The notes: a model not told the origin generated them from the sequence alone. Counted from the first letter of the stretch, positions 1-8,134 are shown. The stretch: 64,000 nt of DNA from Enhydrobacter aerosaccus (GCF_900167455.1 NZ_FUWJ01000013.1:1-64000), one strand, 5' to 3'. A program made the numbers and translations.

Positions 1-192
1 TCGGGCCCGGAGAGCTACAACATGGCGCTGTCGCTGCGTCGTGCGAATGCGGTCAAGGACGCTCTGGTGCGCAACGGCGTGCCGGCCACGGCGATCTCGG
101 TCGTCGGCAAGGGCGAGCAGGGCCTCCTGGTCCCGACCGCCGACGGTGTCCGCGAGCCGCAGAACCGCCGCGTCGTGATCGAGATCCAGTAA
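1..192 (+). CDS. OmpA-family C-terminal domain protein (3' end only)
   Basis: The window opens inside this gene; only the last 63 codons are present. The peptide reads through ALSLRRANAVKDALVRNGV and ends with NRRVVIEIQ before TAA. Arg-Ala-x-x-Val followed by a terminal NRRVVIEI strand is the classic end of the OmpA/Pal peptidoglycan-binding domain, where Asp and Arg side chains hold diaminopimelate. It is probably an outer-membrane or periplasmic anchor protein. Size and N-terminal architecture (OmpA porin, Pal lipoprotein or other) cannot be told from this fragment. A strong intrinsic terminator follows 22 bases after the stop. Confidence 0.85.
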   Translation, partial: SGPESYNMALSLRRANAVKDALVRNGVPATAISVVGKGEQGLLVPTADGVREPQNRRVVIEIQ

Positions 193-214
193 TCTCGACC
201 TGATCGAAACGAAG

Positions 215-242
215 AAGGCGGCCCTCCCGGGCCGCCTTTTTT
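215..242 (+). terminator. Rho-independent terminator of the OmpA-domain gene
   Basis: A perfect 8-bp GC-rich stem (GGCGGCCC at 217-224 with GGGCCGCC at 229-236), a 4-base loop and a run of six T follow the stop codon directly. This is a textbook intrinsic terminator for the rightward gene. Confidence 0.9.
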
Positions 243-285
243 GTGCAGGAGGGCGTGGCGAATGCGGGCATCCGGCTGCCCGGCC

Positions 286-816
286 CTATCCAGCCAACAG
301 CACGTCCGCCGGAAGGACGGTTATGGAACGGTCCGTGATCAGGTTGCTCCAGATCCAGTTGTGATGCGCGATGACCGCTGGGGCATCGAGATGGGGGCGG
401 TCTGCAAGCGTGTGGCCGTCCTGCACGACCACGACATTGTGGCCGCAGGAGACAGTCGAGCGCACCGTCGCATCGACGCAAAAGTCCGTTGCCCAACCGG
501 CAATCAGTACGCGGTGCGGCGCCAGCCCCTCCAGCATCTCCTTGAGCCGCGTTCCGACATAGGGATCGTTCAGGCTCTTCTCGACCAGAAGATCGTCCTG
601 GCAGCGACTCAATTCGGGCAGGAATGCCCAGCCGCGGCCGCCGCGCTCGAAGCTGTCACCCGGCTTGCCGCAATGTCTGATCCAGATGACGGTGCCGCCC
701 TCTCGTCGAACCATGGCGGTCAACGCATTGATGCGGTCGATCACGCCGCCCAGGTCGTGCTTGGGGGCGCCCTCCAACAGTCCGACCTGCATGTCGACGA
801 TAACGATGGCGTCCAT
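286..816 (-). CDS. Isochorismatase-family cysteine hydrolase
   Basis: 176 residues from the ATG at 816, which puts the conserved beta-strand IVIVDMQ at the N-terminus as in the family; a longer frame upstream adds only unconserved residues. The catalytic triad is visible: Asp8 in VDMQ, Lys80 in VEKSLNDPY and Cys113 in ATDFCVDATVR, preceded by the usual cis-peptide region. Such enzymes hydrolyse amide or vinyl-ether bonds in small molecules (nicotinamide, N-carbamoyl compounds, isochorismate). The substrate cannot be assigned and no pathway gene is adjacent. Confident at family level only. Confidence 0.85.
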   Translation of the reverse strand: MDAIVIVDMQVGLLEGAPKHDLGGVIDRINALTAMVRREGGTVIWIRHCGKPGDSFERGGRGWAFLPELSRCQDDLLVEKSLNDPYVGTRLKEMLEGLAPHRVLIAGWATDFCVDATVRSTVSCGHNVVVVQDGHTLADRPHLDAPAVIAHHNWIWSNLITDRSITVLPADVLLAG

Positions 817-928
817 CTGATCGACTCCCCCGGGGTCTCGGCACCGGAAGCGGCATGCCACTCTTCAGCCAATGGAGCAACGGCGCGGCGGATGGCACCT
901 CCACGCGGTGATCCTGTTCGTGCAAGCC

Positions 929-955
929 GTCATTGACGACCGGAATCGTGGTCCC
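929..955 (+). repeat. 27-nt intergenic box, copy 1
   Basis: Core TTGACGACCGGAATCGT. The 27-nt stretch is 24/27 identical to 35873-35899, the only other copy I see in the window. Both lie in intergenic DNA and both are followed by a mini-ORF starting Met-Phe-Lys/Arg-Ser and by a T/A-rich hairpin. It contains a GAATC (GANTC-type) site. Function unknown: it could be a regulator site, a promoter element or part of a small mobile or RNA unit. Confidence 0.5.
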
Positions 956-1008
956 AGAGAGAGTGCGCGTAAGCTGCGCGCGTCTCGATCTCCGACCGGA
1001 GCGCCCGC

Positions 1009-1140
1009 ATGTTCAAGTCCCGCCGTTCGCCGTCACCCGCATCCGCGACCGATCTCCAAAAGGTCCGTCGTCGGTCGCGCTCGTTTTCCGCCGCTTTTCC
1101 CAGCGATGGCCTCGGCCCGGTCCTTGATTTCGCGCCTTGA
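1009..1140 (+). CDS. Possible 43-residue Arg/Ser-rich small protein
   Basis: A 44-codon frame begins MFKSRRSPSP, contains a VRRRSRSF segment and ends with TGA just 8 bases before a hairpin. A GGAG sequence (998-1001) sits 7 bases before the ATG, an ideal ribosome-binding distance. The peptide is strongly basic with no membrane segment. It lies in the 376-base gap between the cysteine hydrolase and dctA, where I see no other gene. A second mini-ORF with the same opening (MFRS) follows the second copy of the upstream box at 35 kb. I do not recognise the protein and cannot exclude a chance frame. Confidence 0.3.
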   Translation: MFKSRRSPSPASATDLQKVRRRSRSFSAAFPSDGLGPVLDFAP

Positions 1141-1148
1141 AGGGCACC

Positions 1149-1184
1149 GGCTCCCGTTTTTTTTCCGTTTATTTAACGGGAGCC
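1149..1184. terminator. Hairpin between the mini-ORF and dctA
   Basis: A perfect 9-bp inverted repeat (GGCTCCCGT at 1149-1157, ACGGGAGCC at 1176-1184) encloses an 18-base loop containing a run of T. It sits 8 bases past the stop of dctA, which reads leftward, and 8 bases past the stop of the rightward mini-ORF, so it could end both transcripts. It lacks a T tail outside the stem, so it is not a canonical intrinsic terminator. Confidence 0.5.
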
Positions 1185-1192
1185 ACCCCACC

Positions 1193-2512
1193 CTATCCCG
1201 TGGTGACGGCGGTCTCCACGTCGGAGGGATCGATCTCGCGGCGCAGGTTGCGGTTCAGCTTGGCGCGATCGAGTTCGCCTTCCCACCAGGAGACGAAGAT
1301 CGCCGCCACGCCGTTGCCGGTGATGTTCGTGAGCGCGCGCACTTCGCTCATGAACTTGTCGACCGAGAAAATGATGGCCATGCCGGGCACAAGGGCCGGA
1401 TTCACCACGCTGAGCGTGGCGGCCAACGTGATGAAGCCGGCGCCGGTCACGCCAGAGGCGCCCTTGGAGGTGAGCATGGCGACGCCCAAGATCACGAGAT
1501 GCTGCTCCAGCGTCAGGTCGACACCCAGGGCCTGCGCGATGAACAGGGTCGCCAGCGTCATGTAGATGTTCGTGCCGTCGAGATTGAAGGAGTAGCCGGT
1601 CGGCACCACGAGGCCGACCACCGGCTTGGAGCAGCCGAGCCGCTCCAGCTTCTCCATCAGCTGCGGCAAGGCGCTTTCCGACGACGAGGTGCCGAGCACG
1701 ATCAGCAGCTCGTCCTTGATGTAGGCGAGGTAGCGGAAGATGTTGAAGCCGACGAAGCGGGCAATCAGGCCAAGCACGATCACCACGAACAGAGCGGCGG
1801 TGACGTAGAAGACCGCAACCAGGCCGAACAGGTTGCCGAGCGCCGCCGGCCCGAACTTGCCCACGGTGTAGGCCATTGCACCGAAGGCGCCGACCGGCGC
1901 CGCCTTCATCACGATGGCGATAACGCCGAACACCGCGTGGGCCGCATCGTCGATCATGCCGCGCAGGCGATGGCCGCGCTCGCCCAGCGTCATCAGCGCG
2001 AAGCCGAACAGGATCGAGAACAGCAGCACTTGCAGGATGTCGCCTTTGGCAAAGGCGCCGAACACGCTATCTGGAATGATGTTGAGCACGAAGTCGACCG
2101 ACTTCTGCGAGGCGGCCTGCTTGGCATAGCTGGCGACCGCGGCCGCATCGGGCTTGGCGGCGAGCCCTTGGCCCACCGGCGCGAGATTGCCCACGATCAG
2201 GCCGATCACCAGCGCCAGCGTAGAGACAATCTCGAAATAGACCAGCGCCTTGACGCCGACACGCCCGACCTTGCGGGCGTCCTGGATGTGCGAAATGCCG
2301 GAGACGACGGTGCAGAAGATGATCGGCGCAATCACCATCTTGATCAGGCGGACGAAGCCGTCGCCCAGCGCCTTGATCCACTCATTGGTGGCGAGTTGCG
2401 GCCACAGCCAGCCAACGACGATACCCAGGGCGATCGCGATCAACACCTGAACATAAAGGACCCTGTACCAGGCCTTGCGCTTGTGCGCCCCGGCTGCCGT
2501 CTTCTGAGCCAT
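1193..2512 (-). CDS. dctA: C4-dicarboxylate/proton (cation) symporter DctA
   Basis: 439 residues, the normal length for the dicarboxylate/amino-acid:cation symporter (SLC1/DAACS) family. The serine-rich re-entrant hairpin LGTSSSESALPQL lies at about 273-284, and the helix-7 motif SFNLDGTNIYMTL at 308-320, which coordinates cation and substrate. Sequence in helix 2 (MVIAPIIFCTVVSGI) and overall similarity favour DctA (succinate, malate, fumarate uptake) over the glutamate carrier GltP. It resides in the inner membrane. No dctBD two-component genes are adjacent. The gene stands alone, with a hairpin after its stop. Confidence 0.9.
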   Translation of the reverse strand: MAQKTAAGAHKRKAWYRVLYVQVLIAIALGIVVGWLWPQLATNEWIKALGDGFVRLIKMVIAPIIFCTVVSGISHIQDARKVGRVGVKALVYFEIVSTLALVIGLIVGNLAPVGQGLAAKPDAAAVASYAKQAASQKSVDFVLNIIPDSVFGAFAKGDILQVLLFSILFGFALMTLGERGHRLRGMIDDAAHAVFGVIAIVMKAAPVGAFGAMAYTVGKFGPAALGNLFGLVAVFYVTAALFVVIVLGLIARFVGFNIFRYLAYIKDELLIVLGTSSSESALPQLMEKLERLGCSKPVVGLVVPTGYSFNLDGTNIYMTLATLFIAQALGVDLTLEQHLVILGVAMLTSKGASGVTGAGFITLAATLSVVNPALVPGMAIIFSVDKFMSEVRALTNITGNGVAAIFVSWWEGELDRAKLNRNLRREIDPSDVETAVTTG

Positions 2513-2710
2513 GTTTCCTCACTCGGCCGGCCCGCCCCGTGCGGGCCGTGGCCTCCCTCTCGGTTCACCACACGGAACTGTCAAGGTATTGAAGGACGCA
2601 GGCCGGAGCTGGAAAGAGGCAGTATCTCGGGATTGGCTTCGCACGCGCGCCCAAACCCAGAGGTCACCCTGACTGCAATTTCTTCTGCAATTAAGAGTGG
2701 TTCTTGTCTC

Positions 2711-2733
2711 CCTCAATGAAATTGAAATTGAGG
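2711..2733. promoter_or_regulatory. Inverted repeat in the dctA/repeat-protein divergent gap
   Basis: CCTCAAT (2711-2717) and ATTGAGG (2727-2733) form a 7-bp inverted repeat with a 9-base A/T-rich spacer in the 258-base gap between two divergent genes, 38 bases before the repeat-protein start. The gap is visibly more A/T-rich than its surroundings. It could be an operator or a leader hairpin. Confidence 0.3.
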
Positions 2734-2770
2734 TGATGAAACCCACCGCCAAGAGTCCTATATTTCCCTC

Positions 2771-3514
2771 ATGGAAAAGCTTCTCTCCACCTCGACCATT
2801 GCCACGGTTGCGGCTCTGGGCATCGGCTTGGCTGTCGCCCAGACCGGCATCGGCCAGGATCAGGGTCAAGGCCAAGGTTCTGGACAAAGCCAGACTTCGG
2901 GCCAGACCGGTCCGGGGCAAGGACGTGTAGGCCTGCAGAACGCCAGCGGGGGACCGCTCGACGATCAGAACCCACTCCAGGGCCAGAAGCCGCTGGAGGA
3001 TAGCGGTCCGCTGCAGGGCTTCGGCCCGCTGCTCGGTGCCGGTCCGCTGTCGGGTGCCGGTCCAATGCAATCGACTGGCCCGCTTGCCGGCTCCGGCCCG
3101 CTGACGGGCGCCGGTCCGCTTGCCGGTTCCGGTCCGCTGTCGGGCACGGGTCCGCTGATGGGCGCTGCTCCGGTGATCGATGGCGGGGCGGTGGATGCCG
3201 TCGCGCCGGTCAATAGCGGGGCGATACCGCCGACCACCAATACCATGTTGGCCAGCCTACCGCCGGGCACGGTGCCGACGGCATCGCCGGCTATCCCCGT
3301 CGACGTGGTCATCCCGCTCGATGGCGGTTCGGCCGGCAGCCCGTCCAACAACAACAGTACGCCCGCGACCAACGCCAGCACGGGCGGGTCGGATGGTGGG
3401 TCGAACGGCGGCGGCTCCACCGGCGGTGGATCCTTCATCAATCCCAGCCCGAATGGCGGCGGCGGATCGGTGCCTCCGATCAACAATAACAACGGCACGA
3501 TCAGCAGCACCTAG
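2771..3514 (+). CDS. Secreted low-complexity protein with GPLxGx hexapeptide repeats
   Basis: 247 residues. Residues 1-23 look like a signal peptide ending ...GLAVA before QTG. A Gln/Gly-rich linker (24-55) follows, then twelve in-register hexapeptides from 61 to 132 (GPLDDQ, NPLQGQ, KPLEDS, GPLQGF, GPLLGA, GPLSGA, GPMQST, GPLAGS, GPLTGA, GPLAGS, GPLSGT, GPLMGA). Next comes a hydrophobic Pro/Val segment and a C-terminal Gly/Ser/Asn-rich tail with poly-Asn and poly-Gly runs. There is no cysteine and no catalytic motif. The composition suggests an exported structural or surface protein. I do not recognise a family. No strong ribosome-binding site precedes the ATG. Confidence 0.7.
   Translation: MEKLLSTSTIATVAALGIGLAVAQTGIGQDQGQGQGSGQSQTSGQTGPGQGRVGLQNASGGPLDDQNPLQGQKPLEDSGPLQGFGPLLGAGPLSGAGPMQSTGPLAGSGPLTGAGPLAGSGPLSGTGPLMGAAPVIDGGAVDAVAPVNSGAIPPTTNTMLASLPPGTVPTASPAIPVDVVIPLDGGSAGSPSNNNSTPATNASTGGSDGGSNGGGSTGGGSFINPSPNGGGGSVPPINNNNGTISST
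2951..3166 (+). repeat. 18-bp-period coding tandem repeat, 12 units
   Basis: Twelve consecutive 18-base units encode the GPLxGx hexapeptide. Later units are closely alike at DNA level (ggtccgctg... pattern) while the first three are diverged, suggesting expansion from the 3' side. Confidence 0.85.
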
Positions 3515-3566
3515 CAGCGTTGCCGAGGGCGCGCCGTTCGCGCTCTCTCGGTCTCGAGGAGGTATG

Positions 3567-3728
3567 CTACTGGGCAGCTGCGGTGCGCGTCGCCTCGGCC
3601 TGTTCGTGGCGGTGGACCGCCCAATCCTGAAGCAGCTCGGCCGAGATGCCGACCACGATCAGTCCGGCAGCGAGGACCGCGATGGTCCACAGCGTGGCCT
3701 TGGCAATATCCCGGGTATCCTTGTGCAT
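3567..3728 (-). CDS. Small single-pass membrane protein
   Basis: 53 residues from the ATG at 3728, chosen because GGGGAG lies about 7 bases upstream; starts at 3749 or 3758 would add a few residues. A short charged N-terminus (MHKDTRDIAK) precedes one hydrophobic helix at about 10-30, and then a polar, Ala/Arg-rich tail. It lies 63 bases downstream of the M48 peptidase on the same strand and could be co-transcribed. Function unknown; a cytoplasmic N-terminus is likely. Confidence 0.5.
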   Translation of the reverse strand: MHKDTRDIAKATLWTIAVLAAGLIVVGISAELLQDWAVHRHEQAEATRTAAAQ

Positions 3729-3791
3729 GGCGGGCTCCCCTGCTCGCATCGGGGCCAACGCCGGATTCCGTGGGAAAGTTGCCTCGGCGCG

Positions 3792-4871
3792 CTACCGGCA
3801 CATCGACTTGATCGCCGTCCATTCCGCCGGCGTGAAGTCGGGCGCACCCGTCGCCGGGCGTTTGGTCGCCTCGACGCGCTCGGCCGTGGGCGGATGATCC
3901 GACCAGATGCCCGCAGCCTTGGCGGCATCCTTCGGCTCGGCCTTCAGCAGCTCCTCGAAGAAGCGCGACATGCCATCGGCATGCAGGCCGAGCTTCTCCA
4001 GCAGCGATACGCCCTCCTCGTCCGCCTCGCGCTCGAAGTCGCGCCCGTTGCGCAGCGCTGCCAGCAGGGCACCGCCGCTGCCGAGGGTGCCGATATCGGA
4101 ATAGCCACCGGTGAGCGCCTTCAGGATCTGCTGCGTCCCGTACTGGCGCGCCAGGCCCTTGATCGGATGATAGAGCACGGCATGGCCGATCTCGTGCGCG
4201 ATCACGCCGCCGAGTTCGTCGCCGTCCTTGGTCAGGGCGATCAGGTCGCCGTAGAGGATCATCGTCCCGCCGGGCAGGGTGAAGGCATTGACCGGCCCGC
4301 CCTTCAGCACCCGCACGCTGATGGGATGGTCGTATCCCGCCTCCGCGGCGACGCGGTTGGCGAACTGATTGATCGCCGCCAGCCCTTCCTGGCCGTCGCA
4401 TTGCGGGCGGTTGCCGGCGATCGCCCGATAGACGCTCTCGCCCAGCCGTGCCTGCAGCCCGTAAGGCACCATCGGGGCCAGCGTGTCACTGCCGGTCTGG
4501 ATGCCGAACCAGAACAGACCGATCGCCGCCACCAGGGCACCGCCCCATTGCAGGATGCGACCGGCGGGCTCGGGCTTGCGCGCGCCAATGGCGGCGATCT
4601 CCGGCACGGCGGTAGCCAGCTGGCGCCGCTGCTCGGCATCCTCGATCGCCAGCCGTGCCTCGTCGCCGCCGCGGACCAGCAGGGGCACCGCCTCGTGCTC
4701 GCTGTCGCCGAGAATGCCGAGCTCGACGATCGGCCAGCGCGCCACCAGTGAGGAGTCGCCGAGATCGCGCAGGATCACCTCGCCCGGCGTCGTCACGACG
4801 AAGACCTCGCGCACGCAGGCACTCTTGCCGTCATAGTAGCGGCCGTGGATCGTCCCTGGAGCGGCCGGCAT
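3792..4871 (-). CDS. Membrane-anchored M48-family metallopeptidase
   Basis: 359 residues. The N-terminal 100 residues form a soluble beta-rich region, followed by one membrane segment (about 108-124) and the peptidase domain. The zinc motif HEIGH is at 226-230 with the third ligand Glu in FEREADEEG (about 280-287), and the domain contains the strand PVNAFTLPGG seen in Oma1/BepA-type peptidases. Such proteases act on misassembled membrane or outer-membrane proteins. The start codon overlaps the stop of the upstream DUF898 gene (TGATG), so the two are translationally coupled, suggesting a membrane-quality-control unit. The substrate is unknown. Confidence 0.85.
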   Translation of the reverse strand: MPAAPGTIHGRYYDGKSACVREVFVVTTPGEVILRDLGDSSLVARWPIVELGILGDSEHEAVPLLVRGGDEARLAIEDAEQRRQLATAVPEIAAIGARKPEPAGRILQWGGALVAAIGLFWFGIQTGSDTLAPMVPYGLQARLGESVYRAIAGNRPQCDGQEGLAAINQFANRVAAEAGYDHPISVRVLKGGPVNAFTLPGGTMILYGDLIALTKDGDELGGVIAHEIGHAVLYHPIKGLARQYGTQQILKALTGGYSDIGTLGSGGALLAALRNGRDFEREADEEGVSLLEKLGLHADGMSRFFEELLKAEPKDAAKAAGIWSDHPPTAERVEATKRPATGAPDFTPAEWTAIKSMCR

Positions 4872-6073
4872 CAGATGCTGCTCACATCGAACATGTCGAG
4901 CAGCCCCTCGCCGAAGCGCGGCGGCCGCTGCGGCGGCTGTCCGATCGCCGCGCCGTCGGGCTCACCGTAAACCCACAGCTCGCCCGCGATCAGGCGCATG
5001 GTGCGATGGATCACCCACGGCCAGCCGAGCCCGAGCGTCAGCATCACGATCAGGTAGTTCAGCACAAGAAAGCCCCACATCTGGCGCGTCGTGAGCGCGG
5101 TCGCGAACAGCACGGTGCCGGCACGGGTGTGGCTCACGAGGTAGCGATAGAGATAGGCCCGCCACCAGCAGCGCAACGGCAGGATCATGACGCCGAACAG
5201 CAGATAGGCCGCGAAGGCCGCGACGGCGATGGTCAGAAAGAGTTTGGGACCGGGATGAGTGAAAGCCTCCTCGAACTCCGCTCCGCCCAGCCGCGCGATC
5301 GAGCCGGTCACCGCCGCGACCGCGATGCCCACCGCCACGATCCAGGCGCCGATATTGAGGAAGTAATAGCCGACATAGCGGCCATAGATGTCGCCGGCGC
5401 GGCCAGCGAACTCGAAGCCCTGCGTGCCGACGTGGGCGTGGGCGATGCGCGGCCGTGCGAGATTCACCGACACGACCGGCGTCAACAACCGGGCCGTCAT
5501 GGCATTGGCGAAGGTGAGTCCGGTCGCCAGCGCACCATAGCTCCAGGCCGAGCCGTCCATGGCGCAGCGTATGCCGCGCCAGCGTGTGCGCGAGAGCTTG
5601 TAGCGCAGGCCCGAATACTGGCCGACGAAAGCGAGCGGCACGCCGATCAGGCCGATCGACAGGAACACGACGTCGATGATGTCGAGGCCTGGCGCCGATC
5701 GATCGCGGAAGCCGAAGTGCCAGATCGCCCACACGACTCCCGCCCACACGGCCAGTATCGCCACCACGATCAGGAAGCCGATCATCAGCTCCAGCCCGCG
5801 CCCGCGATACTCGAAGCGATCCCCCAGGATCGAGAAGTGGTTCCACAGGTAGCGCCGGATGCGCGTGCGCCCCCAGAAGCGCGACAGGCCGAGCGTCAGC
5901 AGCATCAGCAGCAGATGGCGCAGATAAATGGCATAAAGCTCGCCCAGCTTGCCGTCATACACGGGCCGGCTGGGCGCCAGCGCCGCGCTCGCCGTCGGCT
6001 GCGGGATCAATGTCGGCTCGACCCGGGACGCGGGAGGGGACGGAGGGCCGGCGGGCCCGGAAGGGTCTTGCAC
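4871..6073 (-). CDS. YjgN-like DUF898 polytopic membrane protein
   Basis: 400 residues. A proline-rich N-terminal tail (1-38) is followed by about six to eight hydrophobic segments. The motifs LLTLGLSRFWGRTRIRRYLW (57-76) and, in the second half, LIVMLTLGLGWPWVIHRTMR are the duplicated signatures of DUF898, in which a ‘TLGLxxPW’ stretch precedes a positively charged loop. The family is an inner-membrane protein of unknown role. It is coupled by a one-base stop/start overlap to the downstream M48 protease, a partnership that recurs in proteobacteria and suggests shared work in envelope maintenance. Confidence 0.8.
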   Translation of the reverse strand: MQDPSGPAGPPSPPASRVEPTLIPQPTASAALAPSRPVYDGKLGELYAIYLRHLLLMLLTLGLSRFWGRTRIRRYLWNHFSILGDRFEYRGRGLELMIGFLIVVAILAVWAGVVWAIWHFGFRDRSAPGLDIIDVVFLSIGLIGVPLAFVGQYSGLRYKLSRTRWRGIRCAMDGSAWSYGALATGLTFANAMTARLLTPVVSVNLARPRIAHAHVGTQGFEFAGRAGDIYGRYVGYYFLNIGAWIVAVGIAVAAVTGSIARLGGAEFEEAFTHPGPKLFLTIAVAAFAAYLLFGVMILPLRCWWRAYLYRYLVSHTRAGTVLFATALTTRQMWGFLVLNYLIVMLTLGLGWPWVIHRTMRLIAGELWVYGEPDGAAIGQPPQRPPRFGEGLLDMFDVSSI

Positions 6074-6154
6074 GACGGGCTTTTACCTCTTGGCTGCACC
6101 GCGAAAGCCATTATGCTGCAGCGCAACATCCAATGGGAGGTCGGAGCTTACACC

Positions 6155-8134
6155 ATGACAGCGGCCAAACGCGACAAGCCCTGGCTGATTCGCACCTATG
6201 CCGGCCATTCGACGGCGGCCAAGTCGAACGAGCTCTACCGCACCAACCTGGCGCGCGGCCAGACCGGCCTGTCGGTCGCCTTCGACCTGCCGACCCAGAC
6301 CGGCTACGACTCCGATCATCCGCTGGCCAAGGGCGAGGTCGGCAAGGTCGGTGTGCCGATCTGCCACCTCGGCGACATGCGCACCCTGTTCGACGGCATT
6401 CCGCTCGACCGCATGAACACGTCGATGACCATCAATGCGCCGGCGGCGTGGCTGCTCTCACTCTACATTTCCACCGCCGAGGCACAGGGCGTCGAGCGCG
6501 CCAAGCTGCAGGGCACGACGCAGAACGACATCATCAAGGAATATCTGTCGCGCGGGACCTACATCTTCCCGCCCGAGCCGTCGCTGCGGCTGACCGCTGA
6601 CACGATCGGCTTCACCTATCGCGAGGTTCCCAAGTGGAACCCGATGAACGTGTGCAGCTATCACCTGCAGGAAGCGGGTGCCACGCCGATGCAGGAGCTG
6701 GCCTTCGCGCTCGCCAACGCCATCGCCGTGCTCGACGCGGTGCGGTCGCGCGGCCAGGTGCCGGAGGCGGATTTCCCGCAGGTGGTCGGCCGCATCTCCT
6801 TCTTCGTGAATGCGGGCATCCGTTTCATCACCGAGATCTGCAAGATGCGGGCCTTCGCCGAGCTGTGGGACGAGCTCACGCGCACCCGCTACGGCGTCGC
6901 CGATGCCAAGCAGAGACTGTTCCGCTACGGCGTGCAGGTGAACTCGCTCGGCCTCACCGAGCAGCAGCCGGAGAACAACGTCTACCGCATCCTGCTCGAG
7001 ATGCTGGCGGTCGTGATGAGCAAGAATGCCCGTGCCCGCTCGGTACAGCTCCCGGCCTGGAACGAGGCGCTCGGCCTGCCGCGGCCGTGGGACCAGCAAT
7101 GGTCGCTGCGCCTGCAGCAGATCGTGGCCTTCGAGACCGACCTGCTTGAATATGCCGACATCTTCGACGGCAGCATCGAGATCGCCAAGAAGGTCGAGAG
7201 CCTCAAGCAGGAGGCACTGGCCGAGATGCAGCGCATCGCCGACCTGGGCGGCGCCGTGGCGGCGATCGAGTCGGCCTACATGAAGCAGCGGCTGGTCGAA
7301 TCGAACCTCAAGCGGCTGGCCGCCATCGAGGCAGGCGAGCAGACAGTGGTGGGCGTCAATGCCTTTACCGAGGGCGATCCGTCGCCGCTTTCGGCCGGCG
7401 AGGGCGCCATCCTCACCGTCGATGCTTCGGTGGAGCGCGACCAGATCGAGCGGCTGAATGCGTGGCGCGCGGCCCGCGACGGCGGGGCCGTGAAGACGGC
7501 GCTGGCCGAGTTGGCGGCAGCGGCGAAGGAAGATCGCAACGTCATGCCGGCCTCGATTGCCTGTGCCCAGGCCGGCGTCACCACTGGCGAGTGGACCCAG
7601 ACGCTGCGCGAGGTGTTCGGCGAATACCGCGCCCCGACCGGCGTCGCCCGCGCGGCCGGTGTCAGCGATACACGCCTCGATGCCGCGCGCCGCGAGGTCG
7701 AAACGGTCTCCCGGCGGCTCGGAAGGCGCATCAAGATCCTGGTGGGCAAGCCCGGCCTCGACGGCCATTCCAACGGTGCCGAGCAGATCGCCGTGCGCGC
7801 CCGCGACTGCGGCATGGAGGTGGTGTACGAGGGCATCCGCCTCACGCCCGAGCGCATCGTTAATGCGGCGCTCGAGGAGAGCGTGCATGTGGTCGGGCTC
7901 TCCATCCTGTCGGGCGGCCACGTCTCACTGGTGAACGACGTGCTCGAGGGCATGCGCTTGGCCGGCATCGGCGACGTCCCGGTCGTGGTGGGCGGCATCA
8001 TCCCGCCGGCCGATGCCGAGGCGCTGATTGCCGCCGGCGTGGCGCGCGTCTACACGCCCAAGGACTTCGACCTCACTCAGATCATGCGCGACATCGTCGC
8101 CGTGGTCGACGGCGCGTGGAAGGAAGCGGCGTAG
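6155..8134 (+). CDS. ecm: Ethylmalonyl-CoA mutase (B12-dependent acyl-CoA mutase)
   Basis: 659 residues from the ATG at 6155 with CGGAG 8 bases upstream; an in-frame ATG at 6113 would add 14 residues. The N-terminus KPWLIRTYAGHSTAAKSNE matches MeaA/Ecm rather than methylmalonyl-CoA mutase, and a single chain carries both the acyl-CoA barrel (about 10-510) and the cobalamin domain. The cobalamin-binding motif is D536-G-H538-S-N-G541, with the later SILSGGH and VVVGGIIP strands. Ecm converts (2R)-ethylmalonyl-CoA to methylsuccinyl-CoA in the ethylmalonyl-CoA pathway for C2 assimilation. No other pathway gene is present in the window. Ecm versus a MeaA-like paralogue cannot be separated here with certainty. 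Confidence 0.88.
   Translation: MTAAKRDKPWLIRTYAGHSTAAKSNELYRTNLARGQTGLSVAFDLPTQTGYDSDHPLAKGEVGKVGVPICHLGDMRTLFDGIPLDRMNTSMTINAPAAWLLSLYISTAEAQGVERAKLQGTTQNDIIKEYLSRGTYIFPPEPSLRLTADTIGFTYREVPKWNPMNVCSYHLQEAGATPMQELAFALANAIAVLDAVRSRGQVPEADFPQVVGRISFFVNAGIRFITEICKMRAFAELWDELTRTRYGVADAKQRLFRYGVQVNSLGLTEQQPENNVYRILLEMLAVVMSKNARARSVQLPAWNEALGLPRPWDQQWSLRLQQIVAFETDLLEYADIFDGSIEIAKKVESLKQEALAEMQRIADLGGAVAAIESAYMKQRLVESNLKRLAAIEAGEQTVVGVNAFTEGDPSPLSAGEGAILTVDASVERDQIERLNAWRAARDGGAVKTALAELAAAAKEDRNVMPASIACAQAGVTTGEWTQTLREVFGEYRAPTGVARAAGVSDTRLDAARREVETVSRRLGRRIKILVGKPGLDGHSNGAEQIAVRARDCGMEVVYEGIRLTPERIVNAALEESVHVVGLSILSGGHVSLVNDVLEGMRLAGIGDVPVVVGGIIPPADAEALIAAGVARVYTPKDFDLTQIMRDIVAVVDGAWKEAA

Noticed and set aside
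872..2719. Long open frame on the + strand opposite dctA
   Set aside because: It has no recognisable domains, is His/Gln/Arg-rich as expected for antisense of a membrane-protein gene in GC-rich DNA, and dctA on the other strand is unmistakable.
2951..3166. Regularly spaced repeat resembling a CRISPR array
   Set aside because: Units are contiguous 18-mers in a coding frame with no spacers; no cas genes occur nearby.
3180..6154. Long + strand open frames across the repeat gene, M48 and DUF898 genes
   Set aside because: These are antisense or shifted shadows; the frame leading into ecm is a chance extension upstream of its real start at 6155.
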